Source: Conus ventricosus (Eukaryota > Mollusca > Gastropoda > Neogastropoda > Conidae). From it: a DNA stretch of 27,500 nucleotides. The stretch is from NCBI GenBank assembly GCA_018398815.1, contig CM031611.1, forward strand, positions 42,728,845 to 42,756,344. Reading direction: 5' to 3'. Both the position numbers and the translations under genes were made by a program. The notes beneath the pieces were generated by a model that saw only the letters and a program-made list of their open reading frames with translations, ran no database searches and was not told the origin of the DNA. Positions 1 to 8,730 of this stretch are shown here, piece by piece; position 1 is the stretch's first letter; every line of letters begins with the position of its first letter.

Positions 1-25
1 CTTTAGTGGCAATAAAGTTTCTACT

Positions 26-31
26 TTTATT
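26..31 (-). terminator. Poly(A) signal AATAAA for the receptor gene
   Basis: TTTATT on the plus strand is AATAAA on the minus strand, about 25 bases after the receptor stop codon at 57-59. The very short 3'UTR this implies is plausible, but the cleavage site may lie outside the window. Confidence 0.55.
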
Positions 32-56
32 ATTCCTTTATACTTTCTTTTCTTCT

Positions 57-1009
57 TCAAAGGTTTTTCCCTGTTGGAGGCACTTGCGATTTTAACAGAC
101 GCAGTACTTTCATTTCCCGCGCAATGGCCTGTTGTTGACTGACCACTGCCCAGATGAACAGAAGGGGGCTGATAGCTGAACTGAGTGGCAGCACAAATAC
201 GACCATAGCACCGTGCACCTTTTCTGAAAGAGAAACACGAGCTGATTTTACCATGGTAACTAGGCCAAAAGACAACCAGCACACAACATTGAAAAATATC
301 ACTTTCCTGATCAGGCGTACTGAAGAATAAACAGGCTTCTTCGCAGCAGAAAGTGCAATTCTGTATTTTGGCATCTGACTGTAGACAAGAACCTGACCAG
401 ATGCGATTAGTAAACACATAACAAAATTAACGTTTGTAATGACTGTGAACCATCTAAACTCGTGGTTTGAGTCACCAGAGTTGAACAGAGCCAGGCGGCA
501 CAGACCAGACTGCCCGTTCAGTCCCAAATGCGACAGTCCAGGTAAAAACGGTACTGAGGACATCATCATGCTAGCAAGCCAAACTACGGTACAAACGACA
601 GCTTTTACGCGTAGACTAATGGTTATGGCACCCGAGGGAAGCAGAGAGTTATGGCGTGATCCATTGTGATGACCCCCAGAATCCAGACAGACACTTGGCT
701 GGACAGAGAGAACAGAAAACCACTCACCTTGCACGTGGCACTGTTAGTCCACCGCCTTTCGATGAAGATGTATTGTCCGTCGAAGGCTTCATTCACTAGC
801 ACGGCAATAGTGACGTTAATACCCATGCAGACGTTAGCAAACAGGAAATGAGTGATAGCTCTGAGGAAACTGCTTCCATCTAGTTCCTTCACCACCTGCA
901 AAACAAGGAAGCAAAGCGCACTGCCCAGCAAGGCCACAATGCCAGCCAACCAAAAGAACAACCGGTGCACGTCAGATGGTAGCAATGATACGCAAGAGGG
1001 TAGCGTCAC
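57..1009 (-). CDS. Receptor C-terminal part: seven-transmembrane GPCR domain
   Basis: After the hinge cysteine (LPSCVSLLPSDVHRLFFWL) hydrophobic helices follow in the order expected of class A LRR GPCRs: TM1 near 965-890, TM2 near 860-790, TM3 from the conserved cysteine in ATCKVSGFLFSL (about 735-665), and TM4-TM7 in the next frame from 634 to about 160. The frame changes in the GGG run at 636-638, just after TM3. Two signature motifs are altered. The DRY position reads MDHA, and the TM7 NPxxY position reads SPLLF. The tail is short (about 30 residues) and ends at a stop codon at 57-59. Altered DRY and NPxxY motifs could mean unusual coupling or loss of function; the sequence alone cannot decide. 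Confidence 0.85.
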
Positions 1010-3816
1010 ATCCGGCGCTTTGCAGTAGATTTGATTGGACTCTTGGAAAATAGGTTTTCACAGCAGAATCTAAAATTCGATGAAAAGATTCTTTTCAGAT
1101 CGTGTGATTTAGAAAACAAATCCAAGGGGAAACTGCGGATGACATTCCCTCTCAGGTCCAGTTCCACCAGCTGTGGCATATTTTTAAAACCTGTGCAGCC
1201 AACAGATTCAATGGTAGAAAACGATGCATTCAAATGTTTCAGAGCTGGTAAGTAAATTGACAACTCGGTATTAAGTACAGAGAGACAAGTGTTCGAGATG
1301 TCCATTCGCGTTAATGCAAAATGAGTACGCATTAAGAATGTGTTCGTTACTTGACTGAGGGGGTTGTTTGCTAAGTGTATCTTTTTTAGATTTGGTAACT
1401 TGTGCAAAAGAGCCACATCAAGACTTGGCAGACGGTTGTGAGAAAGATCAATGAAATGCAAATTGGGGAGATATGTGCAAGAAATATTTTCCAGGGAACA
1501 AGAAGACAAAGTTAAGTCTGTCAGGTATACATGAACAGTAAAGTCAGTTAGCTGCATGTTTGTGTGGCTGGCATCTACATGTCGAAGATGAGGGAAGCGA
1601 GCGGCTGGGAAATGAATGCTGCACCGAAATGAATGACCTTGACAGAGACAACCATCGGGGCAGGCTGTGTCACACATCAGTTCATCATCCCGCTGTGGAC
1701 ACTGACCCCACCCATCACACAGGTGATCCTTGTGCACACACACCACGGAATCTCTGCAAGCGAAAAAGCCCAGGCACTTCGCCGTCTCACAGCCCTGTTC
1801 GTCCTCTCCGTAGATACAGTCGGAAAAGCCATTGCATCGAGTGTAGACAGGCAGACAGTACAACCATTCCGTCAGGCACTGATAATGGGAGTCATGACAA
1901 GCATGGTCACTTTTCCTCTGCTGCTGGCTGAAATAACCAGTGCCATCAAGGTTGATGTGAAGCGGAAGTTTCTTGTCAGACTCTTCCGCACTGAGGTGAA
2001 AGCTGCTGTCTTCTGGACACTCCCCTCATCAGAGTCGTCCGCACAATCTGAGAATTCATTACATCGTTGGCTGTGCCGAACGCACTGACCATTGGAACAC
2101 AGAAAACCATCGCATGGAGGGTGATCACAAAACGACTCGTCACTGTGATCTGGGCAGTCTTGTCTGAAGTCACACAATAGAGTCTGATGAATTGTTCTGG
2201 TAGCATCATTACAAATGAATGTAGCGTATGTTTGTTGTTTTCCTCGATTATGATTCATTGCAGTGTTTGCTGGTCACTGTCATTCGCCAATGAAGAGAAC
2301 TGCGAGTATGTGGTTTTGCAGCAGTGGCTCAGGGGGTCACGTTTTAGAAACGTATGCGTCACATGACCCCGGGGACAAACGAATACACACTGTCGTGTAT
2401 TTGACATGCCGGACCAAGTCACATACACCAGGCCAACTTCTGCCTGAGAGGAAAAGACACCAAACGACGGCGCAGCTGTTTCACAAAGAGCTAAGAACCA
2501 TCCACTTACTTGAATAAACTTTTCATGCATCAGGACCATTTCTTGTAGTATTCTGCTCTTGACAGCCCTGGCAGGAAGGTACTGAGGAGACACCACAAAA
2601 TGATCCATTCTGTAGATCAGTGTTTTGTCGGACCATGTGCGGAATTTACTGTATAAGAAAGGCACACGATTCCATCCCGAGGTGTAACGAACATCAGCTG
2701 AAAACCACGATAGTTCTCTAGCACCTGCAGGGCATCATCTTGCTCGAGTCTAGTTTTCAATGACGCCAGTCCTACCTCACCAAACTTACCACACCCATAA
2801 TGCATAAAGGACACCTTCAGCCATGCAGCGGAGTAGAATAAATGGAAACATTTATTGCGTGAAGCCACCAAACCCTGACACCCGGGGCTGCTGAAGGGAC
2901 AGTGTTCAGTCTCATCACGCCCATCTTCACATTCTCTCTTTAGGTTACAGTTTAGGTATGGCTGAAATGTGAAATAATGAGCCGTGGAACAATTGAACAA
3001 ACCGCTGGGAAGATTTTGAAGTGAATGATGCACATCAAGAACGGAAAATTGTATTTTCAGTCCAGTATGAAAGTATTTTTTAAATCTAAACCGAATTTCA
3101 AGATGTGTGGCGACTAAAATGGTAGCAGGTGTTGCGCGATCTTTGCACATGGTTGTGACAATTTCTTGAGTTGCATCTGGTTTTCTATAAATAAGATTCA
3201 GGAGATGGGTTTTCTCACAAATCGTTGGGTAGCAAGACTGCTGTACGCTGATGATTATCACGGATTGAGAAGGAATTTTTAGTTCTTCCTTGTGACAGAA
3301 GAAATCAGACACGAGCGGCGCTATCATGTAACAAGAGTATTCAGAAATGTATTTCTTGACTAAACGATTGTGTTCAATTGCTTCAATATTGATCTTGACG
3401 GCGGGATAGTTGTCGTGCTGTATGACCAGGCATGGTAATTTCCGGGATTCGAAGATCATGTCTTCAAGGCTGTGGTGACTGCACCTTATGAAAGTATTTT
3501 TGTCCATGTGGCCGAGTCTGACACGCGTTACCCAACGGCTGGTCTCACACCAGTATGCCAGCCGACGAACACGAGCCCGTACAGAGAAATCCGATGCCAC
3601 TCGCACGTGCAAGACACATTTAGAAGTGAATGCATCACACGGAACGTACGCCACTCCCGCGTGTGCCATGGGAGTAATCCATCTGTCACAGAGTGATTGA
3701 TTAACCTGTAGCACTGTGTGATCTGTGATGTTTTGGTTCTGAAAGAATCCCACCCCTGGGCACATGTCAATCAACGTCGGTGGACCGTCTGACTTTTGGG
3801 ACAGGTTAGGTGTCAT
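57..3816 (-). CDS. GRL101-like receptor: CUB/LDLa/C-type lectin/LRR ectodomain with GPCR 7TM (frame-broken)
   Basis: Six consecutive minus-strand reading frames join into one protein of about 1,250 residues. Domain order is CUB-like, LDLa, C-type-lectin-like, several LDLa, leucine-rich repeats, cysteine hinge, seven helices, short tail. That combination is typical of molluscan GRL101-like receptors, relatives of the relaxin/glycoprotein-hormone LGR group. It should sit in the plasma membrane, bind an unknown ligand outside and signal through G proteins. Frame changes lie at about 636-638, 1047-1050, 2022-2025, 2254-2276 and 2675-2677. Each is repaired by one added base, mostly in a short homopolymer, and no domain is missing. 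The methionine codon at 3816 is not a convincing start: no signal peptide follows, and the frame is open back to a TAA at 3868-3870. An upstream exon is therefore likely. One candidate acceptor is the AG at 3866-3867, behind a long pyrimidine tract. I am sure of the family and less sure the locus is functional. Confidence 0.88.
1006..2258 (-). CDS. Receptor middle part: LDLa repeats and leucine-rich repeats
   Basis: Four LDLa modules follow one another. Their calcium-site signatures are DCPDHSDESFC (about 2155-2122), DCADDSDE (about 2050-2025), DCIYGEDEQGC (about 1820-1788) and QCPQRDDELMC (about 1705-1672). The second module loses its last cysteine in the primary frame because of a frame change in the CCCC run at 2022-2025; the cysteine is present in the next frame. 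Then come a cysteine-rich LRR cap (CPDGCLC) and about seven leucine-rich repeats, for example LHFIDLSHNRLPSL and LVELDLRGNVIRSF, ending at IFSSNFRFCC. That ending is the hinge typical of LRR-containing GPCRs. The reading frame changes again at 1047-1050. LDLa modules bind calcium and LRRs form the ligand-binding solenoid in this family. Confidence 0.85.
2255..3816 (-). CDS. Receptor N-terminal part: CUB-like segments, LDLa, C-type-lectin-like domain
   Basis: The frame 3816-2617 gives 399 residues rich in cysteine and hydrophobic beta-strand segments. A stretch reading LEIRF…GLKIQFSV near 3100-3030 resembles the last strands of a CUB domain. A degenerate LDLa repeat follows (CNLKRECEDGRDETEHC, about 2955-2905). 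Next is a C-type-lectin start: CFHLFYSAAWLKVSFMHYGC, then GEVGLASL. The lectin domain continues in the next frame with FLYSKFRTWSDKTL near 2655-2610, so the frame changes around 2675-2677. Further on, an F-x-C-x3-GHxxHxFL motif lies near 2383-2340. The frame stops at 2254-2256, and the LDLa frame of the following segment starts within 20 bases. The CUB assignment is by pattern only; the lectin and LDLa assignments are firmer. Confidence 0.75.
2444..2509 (-). other. Possible 66-nt intron or in-frame optional intron in the receptor gene
   Basis: On the minus strand CAA is followed by GTAAGT (2509-2504), and 66 nt later a pyrimidine-rich TTTTCCTCTCAG ends at 2444. Both match splice consensus well. 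The length is a multiple of three and the segment has no stop, so the frame stays open whether or not it is removed. It could be a very short intron, an optional exonic intron, or plain coding sequence. Confidence 0.4.
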
Positions 3817-4133
3817 GACATCGGTGCAATCCGAAACAGACAGAGGAAAGAAGAGATCAATAATACTTTAGTCCCATATATTTCAAGAAAATGAAAAAAA
3901 AAAAAAAAAAAAAAAGAAAAGAAAAAAGAGAAGGCGGTTTCTGTCTACTGAAGATGCTTTCTTGAGTGTGCAAGATATACTTATCCATATCAACACGCGA
4001 TCACTTGCATAAACTATTCCTAGTTCAATTCATTGTAAATAATAAATTAAGTATAGTATGTGCATCACTTTGCATATCATAAGTTTCATCTTTTCGCATT
4101 TCTGTCTTTTAGACTCTGGACCAGTAAATGTTA

Positions 4134-4211
<78 letters not shown>

Positions 4212-4308
4212 TAATGAAAGCAACGATTATGCCCTGATATTTTGTTTAATTCTCATTGGTAGTTGCTAAATGTATGGTAATATCTACAAGTTACCGTGAA
4301 TCTGCAGG
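3817..4308. repeat. Poly(A)/purine tract and (CT)n microsatellite upstream of the receptor
   Basis: A 22-base A run starts at 3894 and grades into a purine-rich stretch to about 3934. Read on the minus strand it is a pyrimidine tract and could serve a splice acceptor at 3866. An interrupted (CT)n array covers about 4135-4210. I see no coding sequence or convincing exon here. Confidence 0.75.
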
Positions 4309-4796
4309 GCCGGAATAGCTCAGCTGGTAGAGAACTGGACGCATGATACTGGTGATCATGGGGTAATAGGTTTGAATGTCCACCAGCCGTTTCAGTATAA
4401 ACAGATTTTCCCTCGGTGATGACATTGGTTCTGATTCCATTCTTGAAAAGCCGTTCAAATGAGATTATAAACCAAGGTTCAATGTGTGAATGCACACATA
4501 TTATCTTGCACCACGTCAAATTCCATCACCGACTTTTGGAAGAGAAAGCCGGTTTGGTTGTTGATATAGATGACATGTATACACACAGCATGCTTTGAAA
4601 GAATGAAAGAATGAATCAAAACCGAGTGACTGATATTCAACTGAATGTCATGAAAAGTACCTGAATGTAGTGCCAATGGGCAGCTCTTCAGTCGGCTCTA
4701 CCCAAGTAGGCAGCCCATTGTGTACACAGAAGCGTATGATCCTAAAGCGCTTAGAGCTTGGTCTGTAACCGAGGATAGGCGCAAAATAAGTACTCA
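4309..4796 (+). mobile_element. tRNA-derived SINE, family S2, copy 1
   Basis: The 5' end GCCGGAATAGCTCAGCTGG resembles a tRNA acceptor and D arm and contains a good Pol III A box. The B-box region at about 4370-4380 is mutated (GGTTTGAATG). A body of about 400 bases follows. The 3' part contains AAGCGCTTAGAGCTTGG and AGGATAGGCGC, then an AT-rich tail. The whole element matches 5308-4821 on the other strand in the same order, including the identical 17-base block starting at 4679. SINEs of this kind move with LINE-encoded proteins. The family name is unknown to me. Confidence 0.85.
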
Positions 4797-4820
4797 TAGA
4801 TAATAATAGATAATGATAAT

Positions 4821-5308
4821 GAATACTTATATAGCGCCTATTCTCGGTTAGAGACCAAGCTCTAAGCGCTTTACAATCAACATTCGCTTACACAACTGGC
4901 TGCCTACCTGGATAGTGCCGACTGAAGAGCTGCCAGTCATTCAGGTCATCCGTCAGTATCGTTCAATATCGATCACTTATTTTTCTTACTTCCTTTATTC
5001 TTTCCATTTCTCACGCAGGGTGCATGCTATGTGTAACGTGTCATCCACACCAACGGCCAAACTGGCCTTCTCTTCCGAAAGTTGGTGATGGGATTTTACG
5101 TGTGTGCAAGATATTGTGCGTGCGTTCAACACGGAACCTCGGTTTATAGTCTCATTGGAAGGACTGTATGGGAAATGGAGTCTGAACCAATGTTAACTCC
5201 GAGAGAAAAATCCCCCTATACCGAAACGCCCCGGCGGAGATTCGAACCCGCAACCACAGGATCACCAAGATTACGAGTCCGGCGCTCTACCAACTGAGCT
5301 ATTCCGGC
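4821..5308 (-). mobile_element. tRNA-derived SINE, family S2, copy 2 (inverted)
   Basis: Read on the minus strand it starts with GCCGGAATAGCTCAGTTGG (A box) and has an intact B box, GGTTCGAATCT, at 5248-5238. The anticodon-like loop reads CTCGTAA, so a tRNA-Thr(CGU) ancestor is possible, but the stems are imperfect and this is not a working tRNA gene. The 3' end (GGCGCTATATAAGTATTC) resembles tails found on many animal SINEs and their partner LINEs. Copy 1 lies tail-to-tail with it across 24 bases of (TAA/GAT)-type sequence. Confidence 0.87.
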
Positions 5309-5960
5309 TCCAAGAATCATTAGAAAGAAAGAAATCCCCGGATTTATTAAGGAAAAAAAAATTGTTCCAGAACCGACGAAAATTATGTGAGTGTCTTACA
5401 AATATAAAAAAGTCCTTTACTAGATACAGCCAAACAATGTTTTACACAACGTGATGAGGGTGACGCGGGTTACGAAAATAATCATACATTGCATAGTTTA
5501 ATATCTTGCACTATAGAGACATACACAGCAGACTGAATCAATTTAGAAGCTGGCATAACAATGGGGTGTGGAATACCTCCAAAAATTATTTTCGCGTTTT
5601 ATTTTCGGCATAGCTTCCTTCTGAAGGCAGCAATAAGTGCTAAGGCATGAGCGATCTTGGAACTGATACCAAAGGCCCATCTAAAAACGTTAAAGTGGCA
5701 TGCGTCAGTTTCCACCACAACGATGAACACCGCAAGTGGTCAAGCAACTAGATGAAGAAACCCAAAGCAAGAGCTCTGGAGGGATGTAAGGAGATCCATT
5801 GAAATACAAACATGTTTGGAAAGGAAGCATATGTAGAAGAAAGCCCAGTCTGCAACTGGAAGTTTCCTGGCGGTGCAAGTCATGGCATGCCTTCGTGTTA
5901 AATCCAACGCTCATGGTCTCAGGTGATACACACATCAGTCTGGCAACGGAAGGCCAACAA
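5309..5960. other. No gene seen
   Basis: AT-rich sequence with a short poly(A) run near 5353-5360. The longest open frames are short and lack any recognisable motif. The right end grades into the ~50-bp minisatellite. Confidence 0.6.
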
Positions 5961-6545
5961 TCAACGTAACTAGGCATGCATGGTGGTGTCAAGTTTTTTC
6001 CATTCAACTTTGTACTAGGACATGCCAATGCTGGTGTCCCACCTGGTCCACAATCAACCTAGACAGGATCATTGGCAGGCCTGGTTCCCACCACCTGGTC
6101 CCACAATCAACCGTAGACTAGGACAGCATGGCGTGGCGTCAACTGGTCCACATAAGCAACCACGGTAGGACATGGCATGCTGCGGTGTTCCAGCTCTGGT
6201 CCAATCAGCACGTTTAATAGGACGTGGCATGGCGTGGTGTCCCCTACTGGTATTCACAATCCGATCAGGTGAGGAACTGGCATGCGGGGGCCCACCAGTC
6301 CCAAATCAACACGTAGACTAGGCATGGCATGCGTGGTGTCCAGCATCGGTCCCCACGAACCAAAAGCAGCATGGCATGGGTGGGTCCACTGAACCACATC
6401 AAGAGGAGATAGGCCAAGAATGGGTGTTCCCTTGTGTCCACAATCACACGTAGACTAGAATGGCATGCGTGGTTGTCCCTTCGGTCCACAATCAACACGG
6501 GACTGTACATGGCATGGCGTGTATCACCTGGTCCACCTGAGCGCC
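5960..6545. repeat. Degenerate ~50-bp minisatellite
   Basis: About ten or eleven imperfect units share GGCATGCGTGGTGTCC, then CTGGTCCACAATCAACACG, then TAGACTAGGA. The GGCATG-type core recurs near 5973, 6123, 6175, 6228, 6280, 6326, 6373, 6462 and 6512. Units differ mostly by small insertions and deletions rather than substitutions. A looser related segment may begin at 5883. Confidence 0.8.
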
Positions 6546-6700
6546 TCACCGTCGCATGGCAAAGCTGTGGTAGCACTTTGAAATCCATCGTCGAGGAAGC
6601 ACAGTGAGAAAAGGGAAACTTCACATGTTGGTCCGATTAGGGGATGCAGCAGTGACCACCAGTTCTCGCTGAACAGGACGTTTAAGAGCCGTTGAGGTGG

Positions 6701-6813
6701 AAAGGAAAGCCTAAAGATCAGGATTAACAGGGCATGCAATGCAACAGGTAAAGTTTGTGCAAAGGAAAGCCTAAAGATCAGGATAAACAGGGCATGCAAT
6801 GCAACAGGTAAAG

Positions 6814-6820
<7 letters not shown>
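6701..6820. repeat. 60-bp tandem duplication
   Basis: Bases 6701-6760 and 6761-6820 are nearly identical (GGATTAACAG versus GGATAAACAG, then the ends diverge where the poly(T) of the adjacent insert begins). The second copy contains the left target-site duplication of that insert, so the duplication was probably present before the retrotransposition. Confidence 0.85.
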
Positions 6821-6844
<24 letters not shown>

Positions 6845-7685
6845 CCCAACCTCTGCGCCACTTCAGAGGCAGTGCACCCACGCCGCTCATTCCGACACCC
6901 CGTCCACAGCACAGCCGGTGGGCCCCGCCGCAGCGCCGGCACCCGCAATCCACAGGGAGCAGTCAATGTCAAGTCGTTTAAGAGGCAACCCACGGAGGAG
7001 ACACTGCACTGCTGCCGAGTCACTTCAGTGGTGTTCAGTGGCGCCTGTTCTGATCTAAAATACGCAGGACACCACCTACTAGCCCCCTACTGACGACAAT
7101 AATTGCTTAGTCGCGGAGTCGGCGTGAGTGAGCTCTCCCTCGGAGGGCGCCACCACGTCCGTCCACCGACAGCCCCATGGACTTGCGATACGGTGACCCC
7201 GACGGAACCAAACCAAAGCCACAGACGTGGAGAGGACATCGAAATTGAAGTCACCATGAGAGCAGGGCATGAAGGGCCACAGAATTTGAGACATTTTTTT
7301 TTAATGCTGATCAATGAGAATGAGGATGATTTAAGATGATGCTACGGATTTCCATTTCGGTCTGAGACTACATGACAGGGCTGTACTCTACGCTTCCTTT
7401 CATAATATATCCCGGCGTCAACCAGGCCCGAGAGATACAGGCATCTGCAGTGTTGGTCAGGAAATTTGAGCAACACTCTCAGAAGCGCATCCATTAAGTG
7501 GATGAAACTCGACTGTGTGGTCCCAGTCTTCCCAAACTGAGTCCGCAGCAAACTCAACTCTGGGTAGGAGCCGGTCGGGGCAGATAAACCCACATGACTT
7601 CTGATGGGATTCGAACCCACGACCTCCCAGCGGGAGTCCGCGACGCTAACCACTTCGCCACGGCGGTGGTCAACAGGTAAAGTTT
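6802..7685 (-). mobile_element. Hybrid retrotransposed insert: SINE S1 fused to element B, with 15-bp TSD
   Basis: CAACAGGTAAAGTTT occurs at 6802-6816 and again at 7671-7685. Between the two copies, on the minus strand, is a tRNA-derived SINE (7670 to about 7296; A-box region TGGCGAAGTGG, perfect B box at 7617-7607), then a short A run, then a second unrelated element (about 7290-6840), then a 26-base A tail (T run at 6814-6839). The SINE half matches 26671-27041. The second half matches 22262-22520. Each half thus exists alone elsewhere in the window, yet here one target-site duplication encloses both. The two halves therefore seem to have been inserted together as one transcript. Confidence 0.87.
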
Positions 7686-7846
7686 GAAGTCAACAGAAAT
7701 GGAGCGGTGGACAGAAGCAAAGGAGAAAGGAAAGAAAGACATTGTAATACAGAATGACAAAAGAAAGTAAGTAAGAAAGAAAGAAATTCACAAACCAAAG
7801 AGCAAATACACCAAAATACCAATGACAAACAAACAAATAAAAAAAA
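7686..7846. other. Low-complexity purine-rich spacer
   Basis: AAAG/AAGA-rich sequence between the hybrid insert and the LINE fragment. The stretch at about 7820-7846 (AACAAACAAACAAATAAAAAAA) might be the tail of an element, but no boundary is clear. Confidence 0.5.
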
Positions 7847-8520
7847 TCAGGGTTCTGCCAGCAGAGTTCTTCTCCAGGTGGTGGCTGGTCGTCGCTTCTT
7901 CGCTTTCCCTTGTGGGTTCCAGTCCAAGGCGTGGCGTGGGATATGGGCCTGTCCTCTACGCAGGGTGTGTCCAACCACCCCACTTCCTCATCTGGATGCT
8001 CTTGGTGATTGGGTCTTGCTTCGTCCGGCGCATGAGTTCCTCGTTGGAGATTCGCTCCCGCCATCTGATGCACAGGATCTGGCGAAGACAGGTGTTGATG
8101 AAGACTTGCAACTTGCTGTCCAGGCTCTTTGTGCGTCTCCAAGTCTCCGAACCGTACAATAACACAAACTTGACGTTGGTGTTGAACAGCCTTAGCTTGG
8201 TGTGGAGACTGAGGTTTTCGTTCCTCTACACTGGTCTGAGGGTGCAAAAGCATTGCGCGCCTTGCTGATCCTGGCCTTTACATCTTCATCAGCTCCTCTT
8301 GTCTTGCTGACAATGCTGCCCAGGTAGGTGTAATGGTCCACATCCTCTATGGCCTGTCCATCGATGTTTATGGGCGCTTCCTGAGTGGCATTGACCAGCA
8401 GACTCTTTGTTTTCCCCACGTTGATCTCCAATCCTGTAGTCCTGGCGACGTTGGTCAGTCTCTCTGTTTTGTCTTCATGTGCACTGGCCATTGCGAGATC
8501 CCAACTCACAATTGTGTCCA
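7847..8520 (-). pseudogene. LINE reverse-transcriptase C-terminal fragment, frame-broken
   Basis: On the minus strand, three frames together give the usual order of motifs seen after the catalytic core of certain invertebrate non-LTR reverse transcriptases: GLEINVGKTKSLLVN, YTYLGSIVS, KARISKARNAF, LFNTNVKFVLLYGSETW, INTCLRQIL, ISNEEL, RKWG, ALDWNPQGK, TTWRRT. The frame breaks near 8250-8265 and again near 7985. A TAG replaces an expected codon near 8240. The frame ends at a TGA (7847-7849) soon after TTWRRT, earlier than expected for the family, so both ends are missing. It is an inactive remnant. The clade (RTE-like or CR1-like) is not settled. Confidence 0.8.
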
Positions 8521-8653
8521 CAAACACTTTCCCTTTCAATTCTGTCTCTCTATATAATATCTGTGCTCTCTCTTTCTCTTAATGATTTGTTGATAATCAA
8601 ATCAGAAGTTCAACAAAGGCGAGATAGCCAAACAAAGACTATGGGGGTACTCT

Positions 8654-8730
8654 AGAATGTTAAAAATAATGACGTAGCACAGCCAATCAGAATGTTAAAA
8701 ATAATGACGTAGCACAGCCAATCAGAATGC
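8654..8730. repeat. 35-bp tandem duplication with CRE-like and CCAAT sequences
   Basis: Bases 8654-8688 and 8689-8723 are identical. Each unit contains TGACGTAG (CRE-like) and AGCCAATC, which runs into AGAA and matches the NF-Y consensus. The 8-base spacing is the same in both. No gene starts nearby that I can recognise, so a regulatory role is only a possibility. Confidence 0.7.

Noticed and set aside
690..735. A GTGAGT…TCTGTCCAG pair inside TM3 of the receptor that looks like a tiny intron
   Set aside because: It is only about 29 nt, far below a workable intron length, and the sequence encodes the conserved TM3 residues after the cysteine.
4309..4390. tRNA gene
   Set aside because: The B box is degraded and the sequence continues into a 490-base SINE body with a second copy nearby.
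5230..5308. tRNA-Thr gene on the minus strand
   Set aside because: A and B boxes are good but the anticodon stem is mismatched and the variable region too long; it is the head of a SINE.
6771..7093. GC-rich open frames in the hybrid insert as a host exon
   Set aside because: They lie inside a retrotransposed insert and the homologous copy at 22262-22580 does not keep the frames.
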